DNA of 64,000 bases. Origin: Bacteroidales bacterium (GTDB taxonomy: Bacteria > Bacteroidota > Bacteroidia > Bacteroidales > F082). The translations under genes and the position numbers were made by a program. The notes beneath the pieces were generated by a model. The model worked only from the letters and a program-made list of their open reading frames with translations. It was not told the origin of the DNA and searched no databases. Shown in pieces: positions 52,642-62,575 of this stretch. Location: NCBI GenBank assembly GCA_023229135.1, contig JALNZT010000014.1:1-64000 (forward strand), given 5' to 3'. Each line of letters opens with the position of its first letter. Within the stretch, counting starts at the first letter, position 1.

Positions 52642-53346
52642 ATGGAAAAACATACCTTATCATCCATTGGCGTTATTTCTAAGAAAGAAAACCTGGCTTC
52701 TGTTGAACACGAAACCTACACAAACGCGCTTATCCTTGAATCGTTATACCCTTTTCCGGGCTACAATGGCACTACCGTTCCTGACCGAACCGATCCAAAA
52801 TCACTTTTCCTTATTACCAAGTTTATCTATGGCGACGATAAAGTCATCCGCAGTGTAAAAAACATCAAGAAAAATTTCCCGCATTTCTTCGATGGTACGC
52901 CGAGTTTGATCAACCTTTTCAACAAACCAGCCGGTGCCATCCGCCTGAAATATCTGCCTTACAACTTGGTTGGCGAGCTGGTTGAAGCTTTCAGGGAGCA
53001 GGGCATTTCCTTTGCCAAAGCACGCCAGGTAAACAGTTATTCCTCCATCATTAAAATCTCTAAATATTTTAATATAGAGCGAATCAGTGAAGGAATTTGG
53101 CACGATAGCAACTGGAAAGAAATGTATTACATCAGTTTGCCTGTTCAGCTGCGCTGGAATTCTTTCGAGAAAATCACCAGCAGCATCAAGCATAATGTGG
53201 AGGATAATAATTTCGATGCTGCCCTCACGACAATGTACGACAACGAAGGCGTTTGTGATTTTGTGCGTATATACGACGAAGTATGCTGCCAGGGCAAACT
53301 CTTGTTTATTCAGGAAAAATACCTCGACGCCATTAAATATTTATAA
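52642..53346 (+). CDS. Conserved-looking cytoplasmic protein of unknown function
   Basis: 234 residues from the ATG at 52642; a TTG at 52633 would add three residues and looks less likely. Soluble mixed fold, no signal or membrane segment. Notable blocks: LILESLYPFPGYNGTTVPDR, KFIYGDDKVIRSVKNIKKNF, RLKYLPYNLVGELVEAFREQ, and C-terminal DVRIYDEVCCQGKLLF-like text with adjacent cysteines (actual order FVRIYDEVCCQGKLL). I recognise no family. A TATATTCG box (52597-52604), a near match to TAnnTTTG, precedes it, so it may be independent of the upstream operon. Confidence 0.65.
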   Translation: MEKHTLSSIGVISKKENLASVEHETYTNALILESLYPFPGYNGTTVPDRTDPKSLFLITKFIYGDDKVIRSVKNIKKNFPHFFDGTPSLINLFNKPAGAIRLKYLPYNLVGELVEAFREQGISFAKARQVNSYSSIIKISKYFNIERISEGIWHDSNWKEMYYISLPVQLRWNSFEKITSSIKHNVEDNNFDAALTTMYDNEGVCDFVRIYDEVCCQGKLLFIQEKYLDAIKYL

Positions 53347-53371
53347 ACTATTTTGTTAAACGCATTTTTTC

Positions 53372-54688
53372 ATGTTTGAGTGGACCATTGACATTTTTAA
53401 ACGTTTTGCACTATCTCTAAAACTTAATGAATATTACGCTAATTTATTAGCTGAAAGCATTGCTTTTGTGGGCCTTTTCGTAGTAGCAATAGTTACTTAT
53501 TACCTGACCAGGTTTATCATTAAGCGAACTATTTATCAGTTTATCAAGCGGTCGAAAACCAGTTTCGATGATATCCTGATGAAAAACAAAGTTATTTCTC
53601 GTGCTTCTTTGCTGGTTCCCTCTTATATACTCAATGAGTTTGCAGATGAAACATTGCCCAGCTTCCCGGCTGCAGCAGATTTTGTGCAGGATACCATTGA
53701 AGTGTATGTGATTTTCGTGGTTGCCTTTATCCTTGACGCAGTAATATCCTCTATCAACGATTTTTACAACACTTTTGAAGTCTCGAAAAGCAAGCCCATC
53801 AAAGGCTTAACCCAGGTTTTTAAAATCATTATTTACATCATTGCATCACTGCTAATTATTGCCACGCTTATTGGCAAGGATGTTGGCAATCTCATCCTTG
53901 GTTTAGGAACACTTTCCGCTGTAATGATGTTGGTTTTCAGAGATCCCATCTTGGGTTTTGTTGGTGGCATTCAACTTACGCTCAATGATATGGTACGCAT
54001 CGGCGACTGGATCAGTATGCCTAAATTTGGTGCTGATGGCGACGTGCTCGAAATCACACTAACGACCGTGAAAGTTCAAAATTGGGATAAAACTATTACC
54101 ACAATTCCCACATATTCTATGGTTTCAGATTACTTCACCAATTGGCGAGGCATGTCAGAATCCGGCGGGCGGCGTATCAAACGACATATCAATATTGATA
54201 TGGCCAGCGTAAGTTTTTGCACACCCGAAATGCTCGAAAAGTATAAGCATTTCCAACTTATTAGCGACTATATAACCAAAAAAGAATCGGAAATAGAAAA
54301 ATTTAATGCTTCCAACAAAATTGACGCTTCCAATCTTGTCAATGGCAGGCGCCAAACTAATCTTGGTGTTTTCAGGGCTTATCTGCGCACCTATTTTGAA
54401 AACCATCCACGGGTAAATCAGGAAATGACGATTATCGTGAGACAGTTGCAGCCCACCGAATTAGGCATTCCGCTAGAGGTTTATCTTTTTAGCAAAAACC
54501 AGGCATGGGTAGCTTATGAAGAACTGCAAAGTGATGTTTTTGACCATATTCTGGCGGTCATACCCAAGTTTGATCTGCGCGTGTTTCAGGCACCTTCGGA
54601 TGCTAGCCTGAGCAAACTGACTGAAGTTTTTCTACAAGTTAGAGATCAGGAAAAAGAGCAAGAAAAAGTACCAGAAAAAACAGCTTAG
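53372..54688 (+). CDS. MscS-family mechanosensitive channel (YbdG-like)
   Basis: 438 residues. Several N-terminal helices (about 25-180) lead to the pore helix and core VGNLILGLGTLSAVMMLVF, FRDPILGFVGGIQ, the MscS beta domain (RIGDWISMPKFGADGDVLEI, ITTIPTYSMVSDYFTNWRGM) and a C-terminal alpha/beta cage that matches YbdG/MscM-type channels in length. Opens on hypo-osmotic stress. The tail EKEQEKVPEKTA is charged and unusual. Confidence 0.9.
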   Translation: MFEWTIDIFKRFALSLKLNEYYANLLAESIAFVGLFVVAIVTYYLTRFIIKRTIYQFIKRSKTSFDDILMKNKVISRASLLVPSYILNEFADETLPSFPAAADFVQDTIEVYVIFVVAFILDAVISSINDFYNTFEVSKSKPIKGLTQVFKIIIYIIASLLIIATLIGKDVGNLILGLGTLSAVMMLVFRDPILGFVGGIQLTLNDMVRIGDWISMPKFGADGDVLEITLTTVKVQNWDKTITTIPTYSMVSDYFTNWRGMSESGGRRIKRHINIDMASVSFCTPEMLEKYKHFQLISDYITKKESEIEKFNASNKIDASNLVNGRRQTNLGVFRAYLRTYFENHPRVNQEMTIIVRQLQPTELGIPLEVYLFSKNQAWVAYEELQSDVFDHILAVIPKFDLRVFQAPSDASLSKLTEVFLQVRDQEKEQEKVPEKTA

Positions 54689-55015
54689 TGTTAAATGATT
54701 TCCTTGTCTTCCTCAATCTTCATACATCCTTGTTTATCAGTTTGTTATGAATTTTTAATAATAAATTTTAATATTTTTTTCTAAAAACTTGTTTTACAAA
54801 AAATAAAAATAGTAAAATTGCACTTTATAATTTAAACAACTCTACTATAGTTACTTTAAGTGATAGCTCAAACAAGAATAATGAGACAGCTTATGCCACT
54901 TAATTGGCATTTATTCCATAAGCTATGCCGGATTTATAATTAGTAATTAATCCTTATCCTTATATCCATTCAGTTTATTTTTCACATTATCCATTCAAAA
55001 CGTAAATTTAGAACC
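54689..55015. other. Intergenic stretch with competing RNA hairpins
   Basis: No gene. Inverted repeat AGCTTATG (54888-54895) / CATAAGCT (54917-54924) encloses a second, overlapping one, ATGCC...GGCAT (54893-54910). The two stems share the ATG, so they are mutually exclusive. There is no U-tract after the outer stem, so a plain terminator is unlikely. A/T-rich sequence flanks it. Confidence 0.4.
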
Positions 55016-55225
55016 ATGAAATCTGAGAAGAAAAAGTCACGTACATTTGAAAAGCCAGATGATGACTTAGTTAGAAAACATGTAACAAAGACAACGGGCA
55101 AACGCGATAGAAAAATCTCCATCTACAATCCTACTGATGAAGATGATGAAGCTTATGAAAGCTTTGACGAGCTGCTCGAATTCGATCCCGACGATTATGA
55201 TGAAAACGATGAAGATGACTTTTAG
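55016..55225 (+). CDS. Small, very acidic protein of unknown function
   Basis: 69 residues. The first half is basic (KSEKKKSRTFEKPDD, KHVTKTTGKRDRKISI); the last 30 residues are almost all Asp/Glu with aromatics (ELLEFDPDDYDENDEDDF). No signal peptide. The bipolar charge suggests a protein- or nucleic-acid-binding adaptor or chaperone-like role; this is inference. Preceded by an ATG with plausible spacing and no near gene on the same strand. Confidence 0.55.
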   Translation: MKSEKKKSRTFEKPDDDLVRKHVTKTTGKRDRKISIYNPTDEDDEAYESFDELLEFDPDDYDENDEDDF

Positions 55226-55440
55226 TGCGAAATAAAAAGCACTGCAAAGTGATTTTAGTATAGGGTCTTTTTCGAAACAACTTGCACCATTTCCGGTTGT
55301 TCTTTCGCTTGCCAGCAGTGATTTAAAACCCGTTTTAGCTTTGCTTTACCGGTGTTTTTGCTTTGTTTGTAAACAAGATACTATTGGATATTTTGTGCGT
55401 CTTATCCCGGAATTGATGCCTGATAGTCTAAAAGCAAAAA

Positions 55441-55469
55441 AGCCCTACTTATAGTTTATAAGTAGGGCT
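55441..55469. terminator. Bidirectional terminator hairpin
   Basis: AGCCCTACTTATA (55441-55453) pairs perfectly with TATAAGTAGGGCT (55457-55469). T-rich tails lie on both sides (TTATTTTTT on the plus side; a run of T after it on the minus side), between the small acidic gene and the convergent M3 peptidase. 13-bp stem. Confidence 0.85.
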
Positions 55470-55489
55470 TTATTTTTTACAAGGAATTA

Positions 55490-57607
55490 CTATTTAGTAA
55501 TTCCTCTATTTTTCAAGAGGGCATCTTTCGTAGGTTTTTTTCCTCTGAAAGCTATGTAAAGTTCCATTGGGTCAGCGGTACCGCCACGTGCCAATATATT
55601 TTCGCGGTATAAAGCTGCTGTTTTCTGATCGAAGATTCCGTTTTCTTTAAAGGCTTCAAAAGCGTCGCTGTCAAGCACTTCAGACCAGATATAGCTATAG
55701 TAGCCAGCTGAATAGCCTCCGGAGAAAATATGACTGAAATAAGGACTTCTGTATCTCACCACAATTTCAGGAATCAAACCACTTTCTGAAAGTGAGGCGT
55801 TTTCAAAGGCTATTGCGTCAAAGGTTTCGGTACCGTCGATGGTATGCCAATCCATATCCAGCGCAGCAGCTGATAAAAACTCTGCCATTGAAAAGCCCTG
55901 GTTGAAAGTACTGCTTTTCTGCATTTTGTCTATCAAGGCTGTTGGAATCACTTCGCCGGTTTCATAATGTTTAGCGTAAAAAGCCATCACTTCAGGTTCG
56001 CCAGCCCAATGTTCCATAATCTGTGAAGGTAGCTCAACAAAGTCGCGTGGAACGCTTGTTCCGCTGAGGCTGTTGTAGGTGCAATTAGACAGCATGCCAT
56101 GAAAAGCATGTCCCATTTCGTGGAAAGTAGTCTGTACTTCGTCCCAGCTCAATAGTGCCGGCTTACCGGCCGAAGGAGCAGTAAAGTTAAAATTAGTGGT
56201 GATGATCGGACTAATAAATTCACCATCCTGGGTTCTGGATTGTTTGCGGTAACTACTCATCCAGGCGCCTCCTTGTTTTGAAGCTCGTGGAAAGAAATCC
56301 ATAAACAATACAGCAACATGCTTACCATCAGCTTCTAAAACCTCATAAACTTCTACATCTTTGTGGTATTTTGGATAATCGGCGCGAGGCTCAAAGCGTA
56401 AGCCCCAGAGGCGATTTGCGGTCTCAAAAACGCCATCTCTCACATTTTCTAATTTAAAATAAGGGCGCAATGCGGCTTCATCCAGATCGTATTTTTCTTT
56501 GCGCAAAATTTCAGCATAATACCACCAATCCCAAGGCTGTAGCGTGATACCGTCTTTGCGTTTTTTGATAAGTTTTTGCAACTCACCAGCTTCTTTTTTA
56601 GCCATCGGCATGGCAGCGGCAAGCAACTCATCCAACAGCTCATTAACTGTTTCTGGCGTTTTTGCCATATTTCGTTCTAAAACAAAAGCTGCGTGATTGT
56701 CATAACCCAGCAACTTCGCACGTTTTGCCCTAAGAACAGCTATGCGACTCAGCTTTTCTTTGTTGTCAAACTCGTCGTTATTGTCACCCCGGTTGATGTA
56801 GGCCTTGAACATTTCTTCGCGCAACTCCCTATTGTCTGCGTATGTTAATACTGGCAACAGACTGGGTTTTTGCAATGTAAAGACGTATTTATCAGTGTAT
56901 CCGGCATCTTTAGCAGCTTCGGCAGCAGCATCCAAGAAATTATCAGGTATGCCTTTTAACCGATTCCGATCTTCAACAACCATTTGATATTTATTGGTTT
57001 CGGCCAGAACATTGTCGCCAAACTGCAATGAAAGTAATGAAAGCTCTTCGTTAAACTTACGTAGTTCTTGTTGTTCGGCATCACCAAGCAAAGCACCTCC
57101 CCTGACGAAACCTTTGTAAATCTTTTCGAGCAACATTTGCTGTTCTTCACTTAAATCGAAAGCGGCAGCATTGTCGTGAACCGATTTGATTCGCTCAAAA
57201 AGCGCAGCATTTAGCGTAATATCGTCACTATGTTTTGACATCATTGGCGACATGGTGCGGGCCAATTCCTGCATCGTATCACTGGTAAGTGATGAACTAA
57301 GGTTGTAAAAAACCGAGCTCACCTTGTCTAAAAGCTGGCCACTGCGCTCATAAGCTTCAATTGTATTGTCGAAAGTTGGTGCTTCCTTTTGATTTACAAT
57401 AGCATCTATTTCTGCTTTTTGTTCTTCCAGTCCTTTTTGCAGAGCAGGAATATAATGCTCCGTTTTTATCAGGTTGAAAGGCGGAATACCATAGGGTGTG
57501 GTATATTCCGCAAAAAATGGATTCTCTTTGCTCCTTGATTTTTCAGGCGTTTCACACGCAGTTAAAATGATTGCCATAATCACAAATAAATAAAGTTTTC
57601 GGATCAT
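55490..57607 (-). CDS. M3 family oligopeptidase (Dcp-like) lipoprotein
   Basis: 705 residues from the ATG at 57607, which gives a clean lipobox (IMAIILTACETP); a longer frame to 57670 only adds 21 residues. M3 zinc motif HEMGHAFHGML (HExxH), with a third ligand Glu downstream in VELPSQIMEHWAG. Length and motifs match dipeptidyl carboxypeptidase Dcp. The lipoprotein signal puts it at the outer or periplasmic face rather than the cytoplasm, as in several Bacteroidota M3 enzymes. It degrades peptides in the envelope, likely nutritional. Confidence 0.9.
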   Translation of the reverse strand: MIRKLYLFVIMAIILTACETPEKSRSKENPFFAEYTTPYGIPPFNLIKTEHYIPALQKGLEEQKAEIDAIVNQKEAPTFDNTIEAYERSGQLLDKVSSVFYNLSSSLTSDTMQELARTMSPMMSKHSDDITLNAALFERIKSVHDNAAAFDLSEEQQMLLEKIYKGFVRGGALLGDAEQQELRKFNEELSLLSLQFGDNVLAETNKYQMVVEDRNRLKGIPDNFLDAAAEAAKDAGYTDKYVFTLQKPSLLPVLTYADNRELREEMFKAYINRGDNNDEFDNKEKLSRIAVLRAKRAKLLGYDNHAAFVLERNMAKTPETVNELLDELLAAAMPMAKKEAGELQKLIKKRKDGITLQPWDWWYYAEILRKEKYDLDEAALRPYFKLENVRDGVFETANRLWGLRFEPRADYPKYHKDVEVYEVLEADGKHVAVLFMDFFPRASKQGGAWMSSYRKQSRTQDGEFISPIITTNFNFTAPSAGKPALLSWDEVQTTFHEMGHAFHGMLSNCTYNSLSGTSVPRDFVELPSQIMEHWAGEPEVMAFYAKHYETGEVIPTALIDKMQKSSTFNQGFSMAEFLSAAALDMDWHTIDGTETFDAIAFENASLSESGLIPEIVVRYRSPYFSHIFSGGYSAGYYSYIWSEVLDSDAFEAFKENGIFDQKTAALYRENILARGGTADPMELYIAFRGKKPTKDALLKNRGITK

Positions 57608-57819
57608 AATAAAGATTTTGATGGTTAAGAGTAAACTGAATTTTGTTAAATCTAAAAAATAACTTACCAAAAAAGCATTTCTATTTTGGCGAACTAAATT
57701 AGTACAATTTACTTATTCCCTAACATTCAGTCAGCTAATGGTCTAAATTCCAAAGATATCGGATAGACGCTAAAGTTAGTTTTTTATCTGAGAAAGTGTA
57801 TTTATCAGAAAAGTCCAAC

Positions 57820-58425
57820 TCAAGATTTTTTAATCTTAATGGAACATCCAATTGCTTTTGTAAACTCAGGATCAGGGTTTTGACCTTGCAGTAAAGCTTC
57901 AATAGCAGCTTCAACATAGTGTTCAGAAGCTTTCTTAGCGTTTTCGTAATTATTATCAATTGCTCCAATATAGCGTACAATTAAATCGCTGGATTCTTTG
58001 TTTAAAAGAAAAACATGTGGGGTACGTGTGGCGCCGTATTGTTGAAAAACAGTCTGGTCAGCATCTAAAAGATAGGGATAAGGAAAGTCTTTTTCGGCAG
58101 CCCGCTTCACCATATTGGAAAAGCTGTCCTGCGGCACAATTGTAGAATCGTTGGGATTGATGGCGATGACCGGATAGCCCAAGGATTCAAACTTTTTAGC
58201 CAGCGCGATTTTTCTGCCTTCGTAAGCAACAGAATACGGACAATGGTTGCAGGTGAAAATCACGATAAAGCCTTTTGCATCAGGATAATCAGCCATGCTA
58301 ACGGTTTTTCCATCAATGTTCATCAGCTCAAAATCTTGGGCTTTGTCACCCACTTTATAGCCTTGCGCCATTAAAGTGATAGTAAAACTTAACACAAATA
58401 GCAGTAAAAAAATACTTTTTTTCAT
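57820..58425 (-). CDS. Periplasmic thioredoxin-fold protein (AhpC/TSA-like)
   Basis: 201 residues, signal peptide (LSFTITLMAQ). Thioredoxin fold with FTCNHCPYSVAYEGRK, a CxxC site, and PYLLDADQTVFQQYGATRTP. This is the 'thioredoxin family protein' close to peroxiredoxins seen across Bacteroidota. It lies 4 bp after the TlpA-like gene and may reduce or oxidise exported cysteines or organic peroxides. Confidence 0.8.
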   Translation of the reverse strand: MKKSIFLLLFVLSFTITLMAQGYKVGDKAQDFELMNIDGKTVSMADYPDAKGFIVIFTCNHCPYSVAYEGRKIALAKKFESLGYPVIAINPNDSTIVPQDSFSNMVKRAAEKDFPYPYLLDADQTVFQQYGATRTPHVFLLNKESSDLIVRYIGAIDNNYENAKKASEHYVEAAIEALLQGQNPDPEFTKAIGCSIKIKKS

Positions 58426-58429
58426 AGTT

Positions 58430-58933
58430 TTAATTGATCAATGGTTTTACAATTTTATCGAGTTCGCTATAGGTATATCCACCTTCGTGAAATAGTCGAA
58501 ACTCATTTTTATAGATTAAAGTTGCCGGAATTGCGCCCGACCAGCTTGGATTGACCTTATTAATCCAGGCGTTGGCATCGGGTGCATGCAACAACAACAC
58601 GGATGCTTTCAGATTTTTCTCAGTAATAAAAGGAATCAGTTTACTGTCTAAAGTACGCTTGAAATCGAGGCTTACAAGGATCATTTTGAAGTTTTTGTCA
58701 GCATATTTTACGTTCAGCTTCTCAAAATCAGGCAATTCTTTTATACACGGAACGCACCAACTTGCCCAAAAATTGATGACATAAATGGTATCATTGTTTT
58801 TATGTAAAAAGGGTTCAAAGTTCTCGAAATCAAGTATCCGAACCTCGACTTGTTGTGCTTGCGTTTCTGCAATAGCGCCGAAAGACAGCAAAAAAACAGA
58901 GACTTTAATTAGCTTACTAACCAATATTTTCAT
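58430..58933 (-). CDS. TlpA-like thiol-disulfide oxidoreductase
   Basis: 167 residues, signal peptide (VFLLSFGAIAETQAQ). Redoxin motif FWASWCVPCIKELPDFEKL with CxxC, and the cis-Pro area IPATLIYKNE. Reduces cytochrome c or other disulfides in the periplasm; consistent with the cytochrome-c assembly gene nearby, though that gene is 0.2 kb away and on the same strand upstream of it. It heads a two-gene unit with the AhpC-like gene. Confidence 0.88.
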   Translation of the reverse strand: MKILVSKLIKVSVFLLSFGAIAETQAQQVEVRILDFENFEPFLHKNNDTIYVINFWASWCVPCIKELPDFEKLNVKYADKNFKMILVSLDFKRTLDSKLIPFITEKNLKASVLLLHAPDANAWINKVNPSWSGAIPATLIYKNEFRLFHEGGYTYSELDKIVKPLIN

Positions 58934-59039
58934 AAGACACTATAACAGCAGATCAATTGCTTTGTTTTAAACTTAGCACGACAAATTTACTATTCGTTCT
59001 GTCACAAATTTAATTTAGTAAGCTAATTAAGTGTACAAA

Positions 59040-59082
59040 AAAGACTTCTCATCGCGGGAGATGCCTGCGAGGAAAAGTCTTT
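59040..59082 (-). terminator. Terminator hairpin after the cytochrome c assembly gene
   Basis: AAAGACTT (59040-59047) pairs with AAGTCTTT (59075-59082), with an inner stem of CTC/CGC paired to GCGAGG around a small bulge. On the minus strand a TTTTTTG tract follows the stem. It lies about 75 bp beyond the fusion gene stop. Confidence 0.7.
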
Positions 59083-59155
59083 GAAAAGCCTCTTGAAGAA
59101 ATCCACAGCTAAAATTATTAAATCTTACAATAAGCTGTATATTAATATTTTACCG

Positions 59156-62100
59156 CTATGGTTTATCTGCCGCATACAAGTATTTTCGTTCGTTAAGATA
59201 CGCCCAAAGCGAAACAGAAAAGACGACAGCGATTGTATAATACACGAATGATGGCACCGGAACCGGATCACCGGCAGCGTAGGAGTGCAAGCCCGAAAGG
59301 TAATAGTTAACGCCAAAATAGGTCATAATAACCGAAGCAAAACCCACCACGGTATATAGGCTGAAGCTGTAGTCGGTTTTTACGCCGGGCATATATCCGG
59401 TATGTGCAATAAAAGTGTAAACGAGAATAGTCACCAAGGCCCAGGTTTCTTTAGGGTCCCAGCCCCAATAACGCCCCCAGGATTCGTTGGCCCAGACACC
59501 TCCCAAAAAAGTTCCGATGGTAAGCAGATAAAGCCCGATAATCACGGTGCGCTCGTTGATATAATTGAGGTCTTTGATACGTTTTTGAAGATCAGCATAA
59601 TTATTTTTATTCTTTAAGATCATCAATATCAGGTTAATAAATCCAAGCAGAGCGCCTAATGCAAGGAAGCCATAGCTTGCTGTGATAACAGAAACATGGA
59701 TGGTGAGCCAGTAGGATTTTAGCACCGGAACAAGATTTGTAATTTCCGGATCCATCCAGCTCAGGTGCGCTACCATCAATATAATGGAGGCAAGAATGGA
59801 TGTGGCCGCGATGGTCATAGGTGATTTTCTTGAGAAAATCAGGCCGGCCAACACGGTAACCCAACTGATATAAATCATGGATTCGTATCCGTTGCTCCAG
59901 GGTGCACGGCCCGAAATATACCAGCGGATGGCCAACCCAAGTGTTTGAAAAATAAAGAACAACACGATGATCCAATAAAAAACACTCACCGATTTGTTAA
60001 TCCAGTTGCGTTCTTTAAAGATTTGAACGAAAACCAACACCAACAATACCATACCAACTAGTCCGAAATATTTTCCGAGACGGTCAAAAATTCCCAGCTT
60101 ATTGTATAAGATTTCAGCTTTTACTTTGGATTGCGAAGGCACAATATCAGCACCATAGCGCTGTTGAAAATTATGGATACCTTGAGCCAGCTCACTGGCT
60201 TGCTCATAGTTTCCAGCTCCCAATGCCATAAAATAATAAGGAATCACGTCGGTGATAAAGGCTGAATCATTGACATCCATGCCGGCAACTCTTTCACCGG
60301 GCTTAAACCATGGATGGTGCGAATCACGTGGGTCGGGTAGAATTTTAAGCAGCTCACCGGTATAAACCAAATAAGAGATATTTACCCGTTCGTCCACTTT
60401 TATCACGTCGTTGTCAAACTTGCTGCGCTCGGCAGGTTTTTTGGAATAGGCTTGCGACACCATATCGCGCAGCTTGTAACCACTGCCATTTTTCAAATCC
60501 AGGAAATCAGCAAAAGTGGCATGGCTGCCTTCGCGGATGTTCAAAAATTTCTTGAGTTCAGGATGGCTCACCTTAATCATTTTTTGAAGCTGCCATTTTT
60601 CCGGTTCTAACTGCATTCCCATCAAAACCTGATCGGCGTTCATGCCATTGAAAGTGCTTTTGCGTGCAACTTTTCGCAGCATCTCGTTTGAAAGGGTATT
60701 CAAAGGTTTCAGGCGTCCGTCCTGATCCTGAACCAACAACTTACCGAACTCCGTAGCCATTTCGGTTGGAATTATCGTTGGCTCCATGCTGTGATTATGC
60801 TGTTGTGCCACCAGACTTCCACCGGCCAACATAGCGGCAACAAGCATTACCGCTGTTTTCTGATTTGATTTCTTCAAGAGTTTCCCTAACAAGGCAAAAC
60901 GGGTATGCGGCACAAAGAGTGCCAGCAACATGCCCAGCGACAGCAGGAAATAGCCAAGATAAGTTACCCAGGTACCCATCGCATCGTGATTTACCGACAA
61001 AACAGTTCCCAATTCGTCTTTGTCATAAGAAGATTGAAAAAAGCGATAACCTTTGTAATTCAATACGTTATTCATAAAAACACGATAAGGTTTTTCAATA
61101 TTATTCGCCTCGTCAATCAACACCACATCACTGGCATAAGAGGCCGGACTCATTGAGCCGGGATATCTTTCCAGCTCAAAATCAATTAGTTTGATAGCAA
61201 AGGGCAGATCAAGAATTTTTGCGCCATACATCATATTTATGGTAGTGCCATTGAGTTCAAAAGTAGTATTTTCGCCGAGATAACCTTTGCCACCGCGCAA
61301 AGCAACCTCTTTGGTTAGTCCGCCGGATTCCACTTTTACAATCATGGCATTCATAAAATTCATATCTTTCCCTTGGTAAGAGGTAAAATCTACCTTCCCA
61401 TTTTCGTAAACATCCGTTAGCACGATACGCATATCGCCAAGGCTGTATAGTTTACGCATCTCAAACTGCTGCCACTCGTTGGCTGCTAAGGTATCCGTAT
61501 CGCCTCCTGCCATTGACATGGCCAACATCACTTCAGGGGTCTTGATGTTGAGCTTGCCATCCACGAATTTAAGGTTGATGGCATCCGGCGTTTCTTGTTG
61601 GTCAAAAACAAAATTTTGTCCTAAAAACTTCCGCTGATCACCTTGTTTAATAATCAGGTTACTGCGCCCTGAATTGGAGTTAGAAACCACCATAATAGCA
61701 TATGGAGCGCCTTCGCCGGCATTTCCTTTCACCAGCATTTCTTGAGCATTAGGAACATAACGCACTGATTTGAAGTGAAATGTTTTGCCGTTGATAGACG
61801 CCCTGTCGCTATAGCTCTTCTCTGACAAGGCTGACATCAACACCGCTTCATCAGTATAAACCTGCTGATCACCTTCCTTCAGCTCAATCATAACATAGGT
61901 GTTGTCAGACAGCATGGTATTTTCTGTTTCGCCTTCACGGATGCTCATAATACCTTCAAAACCAATATATCTGGTAATTCCGGCACCAATAAGGATGACA
62001 ATAAAAGAAAGGTGAAAGGTGAATACAGTTAATTTTCTCAGACGATACATCTTATATTTGAAGATGTTGGCAATCAAATTAATAGCCAATAATACCAACA

Positions 62101-62257
62101 GTATTTCAAACCAGGTGGCATTATAAACTACTGCTTTGGCACCTACTGTTCCAAAATCGTTTTCAATAAATGTGGCGGCACCAATAGCAAAAGCAAAAAT
62201 GATTACCATCAGTCCCATTAATTCCATTGAAAATAACGTGTTAAAGACTTTTCTCAT
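59156..62257 (-). CDS. Fused ResB-CcsA cytochrome c biogenesis protein (System II)
   Basis: 1033 residues. The N-terminal part has ResB-like membrane helices (about 10-100) and a large periplasmic region with ResB-like strands; the C-terminal part (about 750-1030) is CcsA with the heme-handling WWD motif WGRYWGWDPKETWALVTI and two His-bearing helices (HLSWMD; IAHTGYMPG). Such fusions are common in Bacteroidota and attach heme to c-type cytochromes in the periplasm. The length is normal for the fused form. The nearby TlpA-like gene fits the reductant needed. Confidence 0.92.
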   Translation of the reverse strand: MRKVFNTLFSMELMGLMVIIFAFAIGAATFIENDFGTVGAKAVVYNATWFEILLVLLAINLIANIFKYKMYRLRKLTVFTFHLSFIVILIGAGITRYIGFEGIMSIREGETENTMLSDNTYVMIELKEGDQQVYTDEAVLMSALSEKSYSDRASINGKTFHFKSVRYVPNAQEMLVKGNAGEGAPYAIMVVSNSNSGRSNLIIKQGDQRKFLGQNFVFDQQETPDAINLKFVDGKLNIKTPEVMLAMSMAGGDTDTLAANEWQQFEMRKLYSLGDMRIVLTDVYENGKVDFTSYQGKDMNFMNAMIVKVESGGLTKEVALRGGKGYLGENTTFELNGTTINMMYGAKILDLPFAIKLIDFELERYPGSMSPASYASDVVLIDEANNIEKPYRVFMNNVLNYKGYRFFQSSYDKDELGTVLSVNHDAMGTWVTYLGYFLLSLGMLLALFVPHTRFALLGKLLKKSNQKTAVMLVAAMLAGGSLVAQQHNHSMEPTIIPTEMATEFGKLLVQDQDGRLKPLNTLSNEMLRKVARKSTFNGMNADQVLMGMQLEPEKWQLQKMIKVSHPELKKFLNIREGSHATFADFLDLKNGSGYKLRDMVSQAYSKKPAERSKFDNDVIKVDERVNISYLVYTGELLKILPDPRDSHHPWFKPGERVAGMDVNDSAFITDVIPYYFMALGAGNYEQASELAQGIHNFQQRYGADIVPSQSKVKAEILYNKLGIFDRLGKYFGLVGMVLLVLVFVQIFKERNWINKSVSVFYWIIVLFFIFQTLGLAIRWYISGRAPWSNGYESMIYISWVTVLAGLIFSRKSPMTIAATSILASIILMVAHLSWMDPEITNLVPVLKSYWLTIHVSVITASYGFLALGALLGFINLILMILKNKNNYADLQKRIKDLNYINERTVIIGLYLLTIGTFLGGVWANESWGRYWGWDPKETWALVTILVYTFIAHTGYMPGVKTDYSFSLYTVVGFASVIMTYFGVNYYLSGLHSYAAGDPVPVPSFVYYTIAVVFSVSLWAYLNERKYLYAADKP

Positions 62258-62575
62258 ATAATTGAACTATTTATTACGTTTTTATCCTATTTTCGAATCA
62301 AAGATAAACGAAATGCCTTTGCTGCTTTTGCCAGACTTCGCAGCGCAACGTTTTCGAAACGGCATTTTCTATCTCTTCAGAATTAAAGTATTTTAATGCC
62401 AGTTAATTATACACTTTATGCCGTTTTTAAATTTATCAAAAGCTGCCTTTTTATTATGAAATTTTAACAATTCCTGAACAGAAATAACCTAAAAAACAAG
62501 GCCTTGAAGGTGAACCCCAATAGGTAAGCACATCTCAATATAAATTGAAATAAGCGCTTTCTAAGCTATCAAAAC
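62258..62575. other. Intergenic stretch with the fusion-gene promoter
   Basis: Contains the -7 box at 62299-62306 and otherwise A/T-rich DNA with short self-complementary bits (CGTTTTCGAAACG at about 62351; AAGCGCTT at about 62552). No gene and no strong terminator after the antiporter. Confidence 0.35.
62299..62306 (-). promoter_or_regulatory. -7 promoter box for the cytochrome c assembly gene
   Basis: Minus-strand TATCTTTG, a perfect TAnnTTTG, 41 bp upstream of the start at 62257. Confidence 0.6.

Noticed and set aside
57735..57980. Minus-strand frame downstream of the thioredoxin gene
   Set aside because: Overlaps the end of the AhpC-like gene in another frame and has Leu/Lys-rich low-complexity composition.
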